Numbered from the stretch's first letter, positions 1-9,828 are shown. The stretch is 64,000 nt of DNA from Thalassotalea profundi (GCF_014653195.1 NZ_BNAH01000008.1:62001-126000); one strand, 5' to 3'. The notes: generated by a model not told the origin, from the sequence alone. Numbers and translations: made by a program.

Positions 1-54
1 AGATAGTTAGCAATAGTATTAACTCAATACTAGCCGTTGAAAGTATAAATAAAT

Positions 55-999
55 ATGAAACTATTCGATAAGCCCCAAGTACTCTATTTTTTGTCTGAAT
101 GTAAAAAGTATTTAGGGATTGAAGCGAATAGTACCTCTAAAACAGAGAAAATAATTTCTGGCATCGGCGCTTTGATCGGTATATTACTCTGTCAAATTGT
201 GACACTACAATATTTTAATACAGGCGAATCCTTGCTACTTATTGCTTCTATGGGAGCTACTGCCACCCTTATTTATGCGTTACCTCATGGCGCATTGTCA
301 CAACCCTGGAGTGTTTTGGGCGGGCATTTTGTCTCGGCTATTATCGGTATTTTAAGTTACCAATATATTTCAGAAACTCTGTTGGCGAGTTCAGTGGCTG
401 TTGGTGGGGCTGTGCTTGTCATGTATTTTTTAAGGTGTTTACATCCTCCAGGTGGTGCAACTGCATTATTTTGTACTCAAGGTGGTGAAACAGTACATGA
501 ATTAGGTTTTAACTTTCTAATCGAACCGCTGTTACAAAATGTTGTTATATTGATTGGTGTTGCTATTTTATTTAATGGCCTATTTTCTTGGCGTCGTTAT
601 CCTGCTCATTTAAATTTTCGGCATATTAAAAACCAATCATTAAGTTATTTGAGCCATGAAGATTTTAGTGCTGCGTTATTGCAATTAGATTCATTTGTTG
701 ATGTAAGTACCGAGGAGTTAGCGGTTATTTTTGACCGGGCGATGGCGCATGCAGATTCTAATAAACCACAAAGAAAACTACTGTTAAAAACAGGAAGTTT
801 CTACAGTAATGGTTCGTTAGGTGAAGGTTGGAATATTAAACAAATTACAAATATAGAAAACTCAAAAATAACTTATAAAGTTATGCTTGGTAATAATAAC
901 GGTTTAATTGAAGAATGTGGTCAACGAGCTTTTCGTCAATGGGCAAAGTTTGAAGTTGAATATGTACAAGGGAGCTGGATAAAAAGAACTGAGAACTAA
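55..999 (+). CDS. HPP-family integral membrane protein
   Basis: The 314-residue protein has about four hydrophobic segments in residues 35-178 and the family signature at residues 129-137 (LHPPGGATA), with His130-Pro131-Pro132. HPP proteins are inner-membrane proteins, and some plant and cyanobacterial members transport nitrite; the substrate here is unknown. After the last membrane segment (about residue 178) comes a soluble tail of about 135 residues, longer than in minimal HPP proteins. I recognise no CBS motif in it. The gene stands alone, with a small gene 84 bases downstream on the same strand. The family call is firm and the function is open. Confidence 0.85.
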   Translation: MKLFDKPQVLYFLSECKKYLGIEANSTSKTEKIISGIGALIGILLCQIVTLQYFNTGESLLLIASMGATATLIYALPHGALSQPWSVLGGHFVSAIIGILSYQYISETLLASSVAVGGAVLVMYFLRCLHPPGGATALFCTQGGETVHELGFNFLIEPLLQNVVILIGVAILFNGLFSWRRYPAHLNFRHIKNQSLSYLSHEDFSAALLQLDSFVDVSTEELAVIFDRAMAHADSNKPQRKLLLKTGSFYSNGSLGEGWNIKQITNIENSKITYKVMLGNNNGLIEECGQRAFRQWAKFEVEYVQGSWIKRTEN

Positions 1000-1083
1000 A
1001 TAACCTGTTTAGCTTGTGTAAGTTTAAAATTTTAATAAAATACGTTATGTACCTCCCTTTTCTTACTGTTTCGTAGCATATAA

Positions 1084-1296
1084 ATGAATAATATTTTTTG
1101 GAACCAACTATTGTCATTATCAGACAATTTAAAAGCATCGACTAACGCTAAAGCAGACAATATTCAGTCTTTAATTTCGCAGCTAGAGTCTATTTGTATT
1201 TCTCATGAAGGGGAGTTTGAACCTGCAGATGAATTTGAAGAGTATGTCACTTTAACATTATGTCGCTCTATTGCTCAAAATTTAAAAAATCAATAA
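1084..1296 (+). CDS. Small conserved-looking hypothetical protein, 70 aa
   Basis: This is a small acidic protein with no signal peptide or membrane segment. It looks largely helical, with two cysteines (residues 38 and 60) and an acidic stretch around residues 41-51. I do not recognise the family. It sits between the HPP gene and the GMC oxidoreductase on the same strand. No strong Shine-Dalgarno sequence precedes the ATG. An antisense reading frame overlaps its 5' end, but this strand has the better composition and context. It is probably a real small gene. Confidence 0.5.
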   Translation: MNNIFWNQLLSLSDNLKASTNAKADNIQSLISQLESICISHEGEFEPADEFEEYVTLTLCRSIAQNLKNQ

Positions 1297-1373
1297 CGTT
1301 GTATTTTAGTTGGTCTTAAAGCGTTTATTTGTTACACATATACTAGTGTGATAATGGATAAGTTGAAAAATAA

Positions 1374-2978
1374 ATGTTTGACTACATTGTTGTGGGCGCA
1401 GGCTCTGCAGGTTGTGTACTAGCTGCACGCTTAAGTGAAGATCCAACGGTTTCCGTTTGTTTATTAGAGGCTGGCGGTTCAGATGCTAGTGTTCTGGTGC
1501 AAGCTCCTATGGGAGTTGCTGCCATGATGCCAACAAAAATTAACAACTGGGCTTTTGAAACTATTCCTCAAGTAGGCTTAAATGGCCGCAAAGGTTATCA
1601 ACCCAGAGGAAAAACTCTCGGTGGAAGCTCTTCTACTAATGCAATGTTATATGTACGCTGTAATCCATGGGATTATGATCATTGGGCTGAACTAGGTAAT
1701 ACAGGGTGGAGCTATTACGAGGTTTTACCTTATTTTATTAAGTCCGAAGGTAATGAGTTTTTTAATGATGAATATCATGGCACAGATGGTCCTCTTGGTG
1801 TTTCGAATCCGACGGATTCTAGTGCGGTAAATGACTTGTTTTTGGCGTCTTGCCAACAGCAAGCTATAAAGCGTAATGATGATTATAATGGCGCTGAACA
1901 AGCAGGATGTTTTATGTATCAACGCACTATTAAAAATGGTGAACGTTGTAGTGCCGCTAAAGCATTCTTAACTCCTAATTTATCACGTAAAAATCTTACT
2001 GTTATTACTCATGCACATAGTGAGAAGATCTTATTTGAAGAAACTGAACAAGGCAAAAAAGCGGTTGGCATTCGCTACAGTAAGAATAAACAAACACTTG
2101 AAGTAAAGTGTACCCGAGAAGTTATAGTGAGTAGCGGTGCTTTTGGATCTCCCCAATTATTAATGCTTTCTGGTATTGGTCCTGCCGAGCATTTAACAGA
2201 AATGGGTATTGATGTAGAGAAGGATCTCGCTGGCGTTGGTCAAAACTTACAAGATCATATTGATTATATTCAAACTTACAAAGTATCAAGTCAGCATGAT
2301 ACGTTTGGAATCTCTTTCTCTGGAGCCTGTACCATTGTAAAGTCGATATTTGAGTGGAAAAGAAAGCGTACAGGAAAAATGACCAGTTCAGCCGCCGAAT
2401 CAGGTGCTTTCCTATATTCGGATACAGGGCTCCCCGCTCCAGATTTACAGTTAATCTTTGTTCCTGGTATTGTTGATAATCATGCGCGAACTATTAATTT
2501 AGGCCATGGCTATAGCTGCCATCTTACGTTGTTAAGGCCTCAGTCTGTAGGGGAAGTAAAATTAGTAAGTAAAGATCCAAGCGTTCCTTTAGCCATAGAT
2601 CCTAATTTTTTCAATCATCCAAACGATATGAAGGTGTTAATTAAAGGCGCAAAAATAATGCAAAATATTTTAGAGTGCCCACCATTATCTGATATTAACC
2701 AAAAAATGTTATATCCAGTTGAAAATGGTAATGTTCAGCAATTAGAGCAGATGATTCGTCAACATGCTGATACGCAATATCATCCAGTAGGTACTTGTAA
2801 AATGGGAGTTGAAGATGATCCGTTTGCGGTCGTTGATCATCAATTGAAAGTTTACGGCGTTAACGGTTTAAGAGTTGTTGATGCCTCTATTATGCCTAAA
2901 ATTGTTAGTGGTAACACCAATGCACCGACAATAATGATCGCAGAAAAAGCGGCTGATATGATTAAAAGAGCAAATTAG
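1374..2978 (+). CDS. GMC-family FAD-dependent alcohol/choline dehydrogenase
   Basis: This is a 534-residue flavoenzyme of the glucose-methanol-choline family. The N terminus holds the FAD-binding Rossmann motif GAGSAG (residues 8-13). The GMC signature follows around residues 80-90 ([10 protein letters not shown]). The C terminus has the catalytic-His motif [10 protein letters not shown] and the closing NTNAPT segment. Length and motifs resemble choline dehydrogenase BetA (about 556 aa) and long-chain alcohol dehydrogenases. No betaine-aldehyde dehydrogenase or BetI regulator is nearby, so choline is not a safe substrate call. There is no signal peptide, so it is cytoplasmic or peripheral to the inner membrane. 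It appears monocistronic. Confidence 0.9.
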   Translation: MFDYIVVGAGSAGCVLAARLSEDPTVSVCLLEAGGSDASVLVQAPMGVAAMMPTKINNWAFETIPQVGLNGRKGYQPRGKTLGGSSSTNAMLYVRCNPWDYDHWAELGNTGWSYYEVLPYFIKSEGNEFFNDEYHGTDGPLGVSNPTDSSAVNDLFLASCQQQAIKRNDDYNGAEQAGCFMYQRTIKNGERCSAAKAFLTPNLSRKNLTVITHAHSEKILFEETEQGKKAVGIRYSKNKQTLEVKCTREVIVSSGAFGSPQLLMLSGIGPAEHLTEMGIDVEKDLAGVGQNLQDHIDYIQTYKVSSQHDTFGISFSGACTIVKSIFEWKRKRTGKMTSSAAESGAFLYSDTGLPAPDLQLIFVPGIVDNHARTINLGHGYSCHLTLLRPQSVGEVKLVSKDPSVPLAIDPNFFNHPNDMKVLIKGAKIMQNILECPPLSDINQKMLYPVENGNVQQLEQMIRQHADTQYHPVGTCKMGVEDDPFAVVDHQLKVYGVNGLRVVDASIMPKIVSGNTNAPTIMIAEKAADMIKRAN

Positions 2979-3241
2979 TGGTTGAATAAAAATCAAGCAG
3001 CTTTAAAACTAATTGAAAGTTATTTACATTCGAACGGTATGCGTGGTTAATTCACTACCTATTCAATTATTTATTATGCGTGTTTCACCTTTTTTACAAA
3101 GCGCTTAAAATTTATACTATATTGATTTGTATAAATTTTCTCATCTGGTACAATCAGTTTTTTTGAACTATTATCAAAAAATTAACACAAATATAACTAT
3201 TTTATATTCTTATTAACCCCCCTCTCTTGTTAGGAAACGTA

Positions 3242-3838
3242 ATGAAAATAACGGCTTTTTTCTTATCTTTTGCATTGTTAATGACTTCAGCACCAAGCAA
3301 TGCGACTTTAATTAATTTTATTTATACCGGCTCTGGCTCAGGTAGTATTGATGGTGTAGATTTTGATAATGCAACCTTTGTAATTACTGAACATTCAAAT
3401 ACTGATGATATAACAGCTTGTAGTTCAACATGTAAAACCTTAAAGGCTCTTACTACAACTATCTCTATTGAAGGTGTTGGTTTTTTTGATTTTATTACAG
3501 AAACTAGAACTTTTTCGGTAAATGGAATTATTGGTTTCTCTCGTGTACTTAATGGGGGGTTAGATTTATTTAATTTAAAAAGCTCTGCTTTTAATTTTGA
3601 CCTTGCTAGTTCACTTGCTCCTATTACAACAACTGCAGAGTTAAAGCAATGGAGTCGATCTCCTGTTGAGACTAGTGGGGGTATTCTAGAATTTAAAGAT
3701 GCTGATATTTTTGGTACTTTTGAAGCTAGATTAGGTGGAATATCTATACCAACTACTGTCCCTGGTCCATCAACCTTATTTATTTTTGCTTTAGGCTTGG
3801 CATTACTTAGTATTCGCCGTTACTCTGCCAAAAACTAA
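3242..3838 (+). CDS. PEP-CTERM sorting-domain exported protein
   Basis: This 198-residue protein has a Sec signal peptide (about residues 1-22, cleavage after SNA). It ends in a PEP-CTERM-type tail: VPGPST, a hydrophobic segment, then a basic end (RRYSAKN). The tripeptide is PGP rather than PEP, a tolerated variant. Such tails are processed by exosortase at the inner membrane, and the protein is then exported to the surface or exopolysaccharide. The middle looks beta-rich with one cysteine pair (CSSTC). I chose the ATG at 3242 over an in-frame TTG at 3227 because AGGAA lies just before it and the signal peptide starts cleanly there. No exosortase is in the window. Confidence 0.8.
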   Translation: MKITAFFLSFALLMTSAPSNATLINFIYTGSGSGSIDGVDFDNATFVITEHSNTDDITACSSTCKTLKALTTTISIEGVGFFDFITETRTFSVNGIIGFSRVLNGGLDLFNLKSSAFNFDLASSLAPITTTAELKQWSRSPVETSGGILEFKDADIFGTFEARLGGISIPTTVPGPSTLFIFALGLALLSIRRYSAKN

Positions 3839-4184
3839 AAATTAGTCATTCTACATTTAGGTTTTTCAAGGAGGATTAACCGACTACGATCATTATAACG
3901 ATTTAATAAACGTTAACTTTAACATTTTAGGTTAACTGTGAACTCATCAATAGAGAGTCATTCTAGTCAGAAAATTTGCTCATACTATATTTTCAGAACT
4001 TAACTCTTAGTATTTCTGTACATTATCATCAAATAAGTAGTTTAAAACCGAATTAGAAATAATACTTTTCTGGTGATAAATTACCGCTTAAAGTCTACGC
4101 AAGAGGAATACAAAGAGTGCCACATAAGCGAAATGCTTGACACTCTTTGAGCATGCTCATGCTAAGTATCAGATGACGTGCATA
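3839..4184. other. Gene-free stretch between convergent genes
   Basis: These 346 bases separate the PEP-CTERM gene from the convergent cstA-like gene. I find no convincing reading frame. An AAGGAGG at about 3869 resembles a ribosome-binding site, but no start codon and open frame follow at the right spacing. The only marked structure is the nested inverted repeat and palindrome at 4111-4159, listed separately. Confidence 0.6.
4111..4159. repeat. Nested inverted repeat plus 12-bp palindrome
   Basis: A 9-bp perfect stem (CAAAGAGTG at 4111-4119, CACTCTTTG at 4141-4149) encloses a smaller AAGC/GCTT stem with a GAAAT loop. It runs directly into the perfect palindrome TGAGCATGCTCA (4148-4159). It lies between the 3' ends of two convergent genes, so it may act as a bidirectional transcription barrier. 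There is no T-tract, so it is not a classical intrinsic terminator. A REP-like dispersed element is the alternative, but I see no second copy in the window. Confidence 0.5.
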
Positions 4185-5648
4185 TCATAGTGCAAGTTTT
4201 CTATGTCTTATATGGAAAGCAACTAAGATAAACAATCCAATTACAGCGGTTGCTGCTCCAATGGGTTGCCCCAAATCACTGGATAAATTAAAGCCTATTC
4301 CTGCTGTCATAATATATGACAAGGTTACCGAGGTTGCGATTACTGCAGGAATACTAACAACCCAATGAAATGTACCAAGGTTAAATAAATATTTAGTGGC
4401 TAGCCATAGAACACTAGTAGATAACAGCATATTTGAGAATGCAAAATAGCGCCAAATGATAGAAAAATCTAACTTTGTCATAAAGTAGGCAATGGTTAAT
4501 ATGGGCAAGGCTAGTAGTAATCGATTACGTAAACTTTGCGGTATATTAAACGCATCTACAACCGTTAACCGGAGTGAGCGAAACGCAGTATCACCCGAAG
4601 TAATAGGGAAAACAGCAACGGCAACAATCGCCATAATGCCACCGAAAACACCTAAATAACTATTAGCGACATGGTTAACAACTAACCCAGGACCACCTTG
4701 GTCGAGCAATGCTTTTAACTGTGCATAACCTTCAGGAAAGGCTGCTATCCCGGCTAATGCCCAAACACAACCAACAACTCCCTCGCAAGCCATTGCTCCG
4801 TAATATACCGGGCGTACATACTTTTCATTAGTTAAACAACGAGCGATAATTGGTGCTTGAGTGGAATGAAAGCCGCTAATAGCGCCACAGGTAATTGTGA
4901 TAAATAATAGTGGCCATGTCGTTAACCCATCAGGATTTGGTGCTAGAAAGTCGTGCGCATGATCTGCTTCAAAATAAGAAAAAAAATCACTTGTGATAGG
5001 TAAGTGAGGCGCATTTAATAACAATGAAATAGCAATAGACACCGTCATTACTATCATTAACAAGCCAAATATTGGATAAAATTTAGTAATAATTTTATCA
5101 ATAGGTAATAAGGTGGCTAAGAAATAATAAGCTAAAATAGCAAGTACCCAAAATGTATTATTAGCAAAGAAAGTTCCTTCGAACACATCTAAGTGGCTTA
5201 ACAAGCCTGCAGGACTCATTATAAATACAACACCAACAAAAAAGAGTAGCATGGCGGTGAAAATCAACATAAAACCTTTAAATACAATGTTGTAATAATG
5301 CCCTGCAATTTCAGGTAAGCTTTTACCGTCTTCTTTTATACTCATGACACCGGAGAAAAAGTCATGTACCGCACCGCCTAAAACATTTCCTAATACAATC
5401 CAAACGAGTGCAACTGGTCCATATAAGGCGCCTAAAATTGGACCAAAAATAGGGCCTACACCTGCTATATTTAAAAATTGAATTAAAAAGGCTCTGACGG
5501 GGTGAATAGCAACATAATCAACCCCTTCATTAAAGCGTTTTTGAGGTGTTGCAATGCTAGAGTCTATACCGGCTTGTTTTTCAACAAACGGGCTATAAAA
5601 CTTGTAACCTACTATTAAAATAGTAAGGCAGATAAAAAAGATGATCAT
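4185..5648 (-). CDS. CstA-family carbon-starvation transporter
   Basis: This is a polytopic inner-membrane protein of 487 residues with about 12 or more hydrophobic segments. CstA-family signatures are present: GPIFGP (65-70), then GNVLGGAVHDFFSG (87-100), and a conserved SGFHSTQAP segment in the middle. Enterobacterial CstA and BtsT (about 700 aa) import peptides or pyruvate. This is the shorter family type (about 480 aa), so the substrate is uncertain. It stands alone on the minus strand, with its promoter in the large gap shared with the divergent polyamine operon. Confidence 0.9.
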   Translation of the reverse strand: MIIFFICLTILIVGYKFYSPFVEKQAGIDSSIATPQKRFNEGVDYVAIHPVRAFLIQFLNIAGVGPIFGPILGALYGPVALVWIVLGNVLGGAVHDFFSGVMSIKEDGKSLPEIAGHYYNIVFKGFMLIFTAMLLFFVGVVFIMSPAGLLSHLDVFEGTFFANNTFWVLAILAYYFLATLLPIDKIITKFYPIFGLLMIVMTVSIAISLLLNAPHLPITSDFFSYFEADHAHDFLAPNPDGLTTWPLLFITITCGAISGFHSTQAPIIARCLTNEKYVRPVYYGAMACEGVVGCVWALAGIAAFPEGYAQLKALLDQGGPGLVVNHVANSYLGVFGGIMAIVAVAVFPITSGDTAFRSLRLTVVDAFNIPQSLRNRLLLALPILTIAYFMTKLDFSIIWRYFAFSNMLLSTSVLWLATKYLFNLGTFHWVVSIPAVIATSVTLSYIMTAGIGFNLSSDLGQPIGAATAVIGLFILVAFHIRHRKLAL

Positions 5649-6109
5649 AACGTTGGTTTCTCTTGTCGTCTTTGTAGAGGTGAAATATGCGTCAGCGGTG
5701 TATTTATTATAGTGTATTTTCTGAGTGAAAATAATCGACGAACACTATCAAAAGATTTTAGCCATCACAATAAGACTTTTTGCTAATACCAACTCTTTTA
5801 ACGTTTGAAACGTATCCAATCTGAATAATTAATAAACTAATTTGAGTTGTTGCCCAATTTATCTGTTTTCTAGTTTGATTAAGGTGCGATGAGTTAACTC
5901 TTATTGATAATAGTTATAGAATGGATTTTTATGCTGTGATGATTATTTGTGCAAAAATTGAAAATCTTTCTTCCTAAAAGTTAAATTCTTGTATATTATC
6001 GCGCTCCAAAAAATTTGCACTGAGGTTATTACGCTAAAAGCGTTAATTAGGTGCAGTGTTTAACTTATTTTTAATTGTCATAGTAACTCAACTTGGCAGG
6101 AGATAGGCA
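5649..6109. promoter_or_regulatory. Divergent intergenic region with structured leader
   Basis: These 461 bases hold the promoters of the cstA-like gene (minus) and the polyamine operon (plus). A possible plus-strand promoter is TTCCTA (5971-5976), 17 bases, TATTAT (5994-5999). This would give a leader of about 100 nt. The leader contains an outer stem TGCAC/GTGCA (6017-6021 with 6051-6055) enclosing a hairpin ACGCT-AAA-AGCGT (6031-6043). The start codon at 6110 is preceded by a good ribosome-binding site, AGGAGA. No open reading frame of note is visible. The promoter call is weak; the inverted repeats are directly visible. Confidence 0.4.
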
Positions 6110-7309
6110 ATGTCAAAGGTATTAATTATTGGCGCTGGTGGCGTCGGAGGCGTGGTAACGCATAAATGTGCGCAGTTACCCGAAATATTCTCGGAAATTG
6201 TGCTTGCTAGCCGTACAGAATCTAAATGTAAGGCGATTGCAGCACAACTTAACCGCACAATTAAAACGGCACAAATTGATGCGGATAATGTACCTGAGTT
6301 AGTGGCACTAATTAATGATGAAAAACCTTCATTAGTGATAAATGTTGCGCTACCTTATCAAGACTTAACCATTATGGATGCGTGTTTAGCAGCAGGTGTT
6401 CATTATATGGATACCGCAAACTATGAGCCATTAGATACGGCTAAATTTGAATACAAATGGCAATGGGCATATCACGATAAGTTTGAAAAAGCAGGTTTAA
6501 CAGCATTACTAGGAAGCGGTTTTGATCCTGGTGCAACGAATGTTTTCACCGCTTATCTGGCTAAGCATTATTTTGATGAAATTCATGAATTAGACATTAT
6601 TGATGTTAATGGTGGAGATCATGGTTACCCATTTGCCACTAACTTTAACCCTGAAATTAATATTCGTGAAGTTACTGCTGAATGTCGCCATTGGGAAAAT
6701 GGAGAGTTTGTCACGACTCCTGCAATGTCGAAAAAAGCTCAATTTACTTGTCCTGAAGAAGTGGGTACTTTCAATATTTATCGTATGTACCACGAAGAGT
6801 TAGAATCGTTATCTAAACACTACCCTACGTTAAAGCGTGCTCAATTTTGGATGAGTTTTTCAGACAATTACCTTAATCACCTTGAAGTGTTAGGTAATGT
6901 CGGTATGACAGGTATTGAAGAAGTCGAATATCAAGGCCAAAAAATTGTACCTATCCAATTTTTAGCTAAACTGTTGCCAGATCCTTCAAGTTTAGGGCCT
7001 CGCACGAAAGGCAGAACCTGTATTGGATGTGTGGTACGTGGATTAAAAGACGGTAAAGAGCGCATTGTTTATATTTATAATATTTGTGATCATCAAGCCT
7101 GTTATGAAGAAGTACAGTCGCAAGCTATTTCATATACGACAGGCGTTCCCGCAATGATAGGGGCGATGAATATTTTAAAGGGTGACTGGGTTAAGCCAGG
7201 TGTTTGGAATATTGAGCAATTCGATCCTGATCCGTTCATGGAGGCCATGAATAAATATGGTCTACCATGGAAAGTCGTTGAATTAACTGATTTTAATTTA
7301 GATCAATAA
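6110..7309 (+). CDS. Carboxynorspermidine/carboxyspermidine dehydrogenase
   Basis: This 399-residue saccharopine-dehydrogenase-like protein has an N-terminal NAD(P)-binding motif GAGGVGG (8-14). The enzyme reductively condenses aspartate semialdehyde with diaminopropane or putrescine to give carboxynorspermidine or carboxyspermidine. The substrate-specific call rests on the overall pattern of the family and on the next gene, the matching decarboxylase, 26 bases downstream. The pair forms the alternative polyamine route used by vibrios and many marine bacteria in place of SpeD/SpeE. It is cytoplasmic. I do not see diaminobutyrate aminotransferase or decarboxylase genes here, so the triamine made (norspermidine or spermidine) cannot be decided. 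Confidence 0.9.
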   Translation: MSKVLIIGAGGVGGVVTHKCAQLPEIFSEIVLASRTESKCKAIAAQLNRTIKTAQIDADNVPELVALINDEKPSLVINVALPYQDLTIMDACLAAGVHYMDTANYEPLDTAKFEYKWQWAYHDKFEKAGLTALLGSGFDPGATNVFTAYLAKHYFDEIHELDIIDVNGGDHGYPFATNFNPEINIREVTAECRHWENGEFVTTPAMSKKAQFTCPEEVGTFNIYRMYHEELESLSKHYPTLKRAQFWMSFSDNYLNHLEVLGNVGMTGIEEVEYQGQKIVPIQFLAKLLPDPSSLGPRTKGRTCIGCVVRGLKDGKERIVYIYNICDHQACYEEVQSQAISYTTGVPAMIGAMNILKGDWVKPGVWNIEQFDPDPFMEAMNKYGLPWKVVELTDFNLDQ

Positions 7310-7335
7310 GTTAACCTATAACCGAGTTAATCAAG

Positions 7336-8502
7336 ATGCAGTTTACTGACTTTACTAAGTTAGACTTGTCACGAGTTCCATCGCCATGTTTTGTGGTGGA
7401 CGAAGTAGCTATTGAGCGTAACTTAGCCATTTTACATCAGGTTGCAAATATAAGTGGCGCTAAGATATTAGCGGCACTTAAAGCATTTTCAATGTGGCAT
7501 TTAGGCGAAAAAACGTCGCAGTACTTAAATGGAACTTGTGCGAGTGGTTTGCATGAAGCACGTTTAGGGCAAGAGTTTTATCCTGGTGAAGTACACGTGT
7601 TTTCAGCTGCTTATAGTCAAAATGATCTAGAAGAGCTTTTAACTTTTGCTGATCATATTGTCTTTAATAGTTGTAGTCAGTGGCAGCGCTTTCAACCGCA
7701 GATCCTAAAGGCAAAAAAGTTAAGACCCGAAATGCAGTTCGGCTTGCGTATTAACCCTGAACATTCTGAAGGAACTGTGGCGATTTATGATCCTTGTGCA
7801 CCCGGCTCTCGATTAGGAATTACTTTAGATCAGTTAGATGAAACTATGCTTGAAGGCATTAGTGGTTTACATTTTCATACCTTATGTGAACAAGCCTTCG
7901 AGCCTTTATCTCGCACACTCGATGCTGTTGAATCAAAGTTTGGTCATTTACTCGAGCGCATGCAATGGATTAACTTTGGGGGCGGGCATCATATTACCGC
8001 GCCAGGTTATAATATTGACGGACTGATCAAACGTATTCGTGAATTCAGTGAAAAGTATCAAGTACAGGTTTATTTAGAACCAGGTGAAGCTATCGCCATT
8101 GGTAGCGGGGTATTGGTTTGCGAGGTACTTGATTTAACGTTTAATCAGTTAAACCAAGCTATTTTAGATACCTCAGCGACTTGTCATATGCCTGATACGT
8201 TAGAAATGCCATATCGCCCAGATATTATTGGCGCAGCTCAACCTCAAGAGTTTGTACATACCTATCGTTTAGGTGGTTTAACTTGTTTAGCTGGTGACGT
8301 GATTAATGATTATAGTTTTCAAAAACCTTTAGCTATTGGACAACGATTAATGTTCAGTGATATGGCACATTATACTATGGTCAAAACCTCCACCTTTAAT
8401 GGGACTAAACTACCAGCGTTGGCAGTCTGGAATTCAGAAACGGATAGTTTAAAAGTTATTAAAACATTTGGTTATGCAGATTTTCGAAGCCGTTTATCAT
8501 AA
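7336..8502 (+). CDS. nspC: Carboxynorspermidine decarboxylase
   Basis: This is a 388-residue PLP-dependent fold-III decarboxylase of the alanine-racemase/ornithine-decarboxylase superfamily. The PLP lysine lies in AALKAF (Lys49). The glycine-rich phosphate-binding stretch NFGGGHH and the PGEA motif follow. The C-terminal CHMPDTLEMP segment supports the carboxynorspermidine branch over diaminopimelate decarboxylase. It removes the carboxyl group from carboxynorspermidine or carboxyspermidine to give the triamine. It is co-transcribed with the dehydrogenase just upstream. NspC products influence biofilm formation in vibrios, but nothing here shows such a link. Confidence 0.92.
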   Translation: MQFTDFTKLDLSRVPSPCFVVDEVAIERNLAILHQVANISGAKILAALKAFSMWHLGEKTSQYLNGTCASGLHEARLGQEFYPGEVHVFSAAYSQNDLEELLTFADHIVFNSCSQWQRFQPQILKAKKLRPEMQFGLRINPEHSEGTVAIYDPCAPGSRLGITLDQLDETMLEGISGLHFHTLCEQAFEPLSRTLDAVESKFGHLLERMQWINFGGGHHITAPGYNIDGLIKRIREFSEKYQVQVYLEPGEAIAIGSGVLVCEVLDLTFNQLNQAILDTSATCHMPDTLEMPYRPDIIGAAQPQEFVHTYRLGGLTCLAGDVINDYSFQKPLAIGQRLMFSDMAHYTMVKTSTFNGTKLPALAVWNSETDSLKVIKTFGYADFRSRLS

Positions 8503-8660
8503 TTCGTTATTTTTAGCTCTATAACTTATTCGTATTAATTAAATGTATCGATTAAATTCAACTTCCCTGCTTATAGACTTTATCTGCCGACCACTTTATT
8601 CTATAAAATAGACTAGTTTTTTGCTGATTATATGCAGCATACAAAATATTAAGGTTATTC

Positions 8661-9728
8661 ATGACATATGCCAATATTAGTGGTTGGGGGAAATGTTTAC
8701 CTCCTGCGGTTTTAACAAATGATGATCTGGCAACATTTCTTGATACGAGTGACGAATGGATCACCTCTCGAACTGGTATGAAAGAGCGCAGAATCTCTCA
8801 TGTCAATGTAAGTGAGTTAGCTGCTGTGGCATGTCAGCGTGCTTTAGCTGCGGCTGGGAAAACAGTGGCTGATGTTGATCTTATTGTCTTTGGCAGTACA
8901 ACATTTGATGAAATATGTCCCAATGCCGCATCAAATGTACAACGTATTTTAGGTGCTAACAACGCTGCTTGTATGGACGTAAGCACGGCTTGTACTGGGG
9001 GCATGTACAGTTTAACTGTTGCCAATTCAATGATCCGAAGTGGTGTTGTTTCTTCTGCGCTTGTTATTGGCGCTGAATGTATATCACCTATTATGGACTG
9101 GACTAACCGCGATGTTGCTGTGCTATTTGGTGACGGAGCAGCAGCGCTATATCTTGAAAGTGCTGATGAACAAACGGGTGTATTGGCTGAGTCTTTAGGT
9201 TGTTATGGTGAAGCCCGTGATATTTTGTCGGTGCAAGGATGGGGAATGAAATATGCCAATCAACAAAAATATTTTGGTGAATCAAACTGGGCATTTTTAG
9301 GACAAGAAATTTTTAAAAAAGCTGTATCAGGCATGGCCCAAGCATGTGATAAAGTACTAGAAAAGTCAGAAATTTCCGCTGATGAAATTGACTTAGTGGT
9401 GCCACACCAAGCGAATTTACGTATTATTGATACCTTAGTTAAAAAACTAAAAATGGATAAAGACAGTGTTTTTGTCAATATTGAAAAATATGGCAATATG
9501 TCAGCCGCCACTATATTGGTTGCCTTAGTTGAGGCTGTTGAAGAGGGGAAGGTTAAGTCGGGTGATATGATCTTAATGCCTGCATTTGGTGGCGGTTTAA
9601 CATGGAGCGCTCATTTAATAAAATGGGGGATAAGAACCGATGCTATTAGCCAAAGTGATGCTGAATTACCTGAATGTGAGCATTCTGGCCTAACTTTAGT
9701 AAAAAGCATTATTAATAATAAGTGTTAA
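8661..9728 (+). CDS. 3-oxoacyl-ACP synthase III (KAS III)-like enzyme
   Basis: This 355-residue thiolase-fold condensing enzyme carries an intact triad: Cys111 (STACTGG), His249 (VPHQAN) and Asn279 (YGNMSAA). KAS III enzymes condense an acyl-CoA with malonyl-ACP. The protein is about 35 residues longer than FabH, with a tail after the usual GGGLTWS end. The Cys context CTGG differs from the usual CAGF. It is not in a plsX-fabD-fabG cluster, so it is unlikely to be the housekeeping FabH and may serve a special fatty-acid, ketone or alkene-type pathway. AAGG seven bases upstream supports the start. It sits 158 bases after nspC with its own likely promoter. Confidence 0.85.
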   Translation: MTYANISGWGKCLPPAVLTNDDLATFLDTSDEWITSRTGMKERRISHVNVSELAAVACQRALAAAGKTVADVDLIVFGSTTFDEICPNAASNVQRILGANNAACMDVSTACTGGMYSLTVANSMIRSGVVSSALVIGAECISPIMDWTNRDVAVLFGDGAAALYLESADEQTGVLAESLGCYGEARDILSVQGWGMKYANQQKYFGESNWAFLGQEIFKKAVSGMAQACDKVLEKSEISADEIDLVVPHQANLRIIDTLVKKLKMDKDSVFVNIEKYGNMSAATILVALVEAVEEGKVKSGDMILMPAFGGGLTWSAHLIKWGIRTDAISQSDAELPECEHSGLTLVKSIINNKC

Positions 9729-9828
9729 GTATTTTCACTTTTATTTAATTTGATTAGCTAAAAAGATCCATAAAACTATTTATACATTACACTTATATTA
9801 ATTGGTTTGAGATAACGGGTTTTATTGA

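Noticed and set aside
881..1138. 85-codon minus-strand frame overlapping the HPP gene end
   Set aside because: It overlaps a clear family member and a better small gene on the plus strand, has no ribosome-binding site and no recognisable motif.
9260..9511. 83-codon minus-strand frame in the KAS III gene
   Set aside because: The opposite strand encodes the catalytic His and Asn motifs, and there is no independent evidence for the antisense frame.
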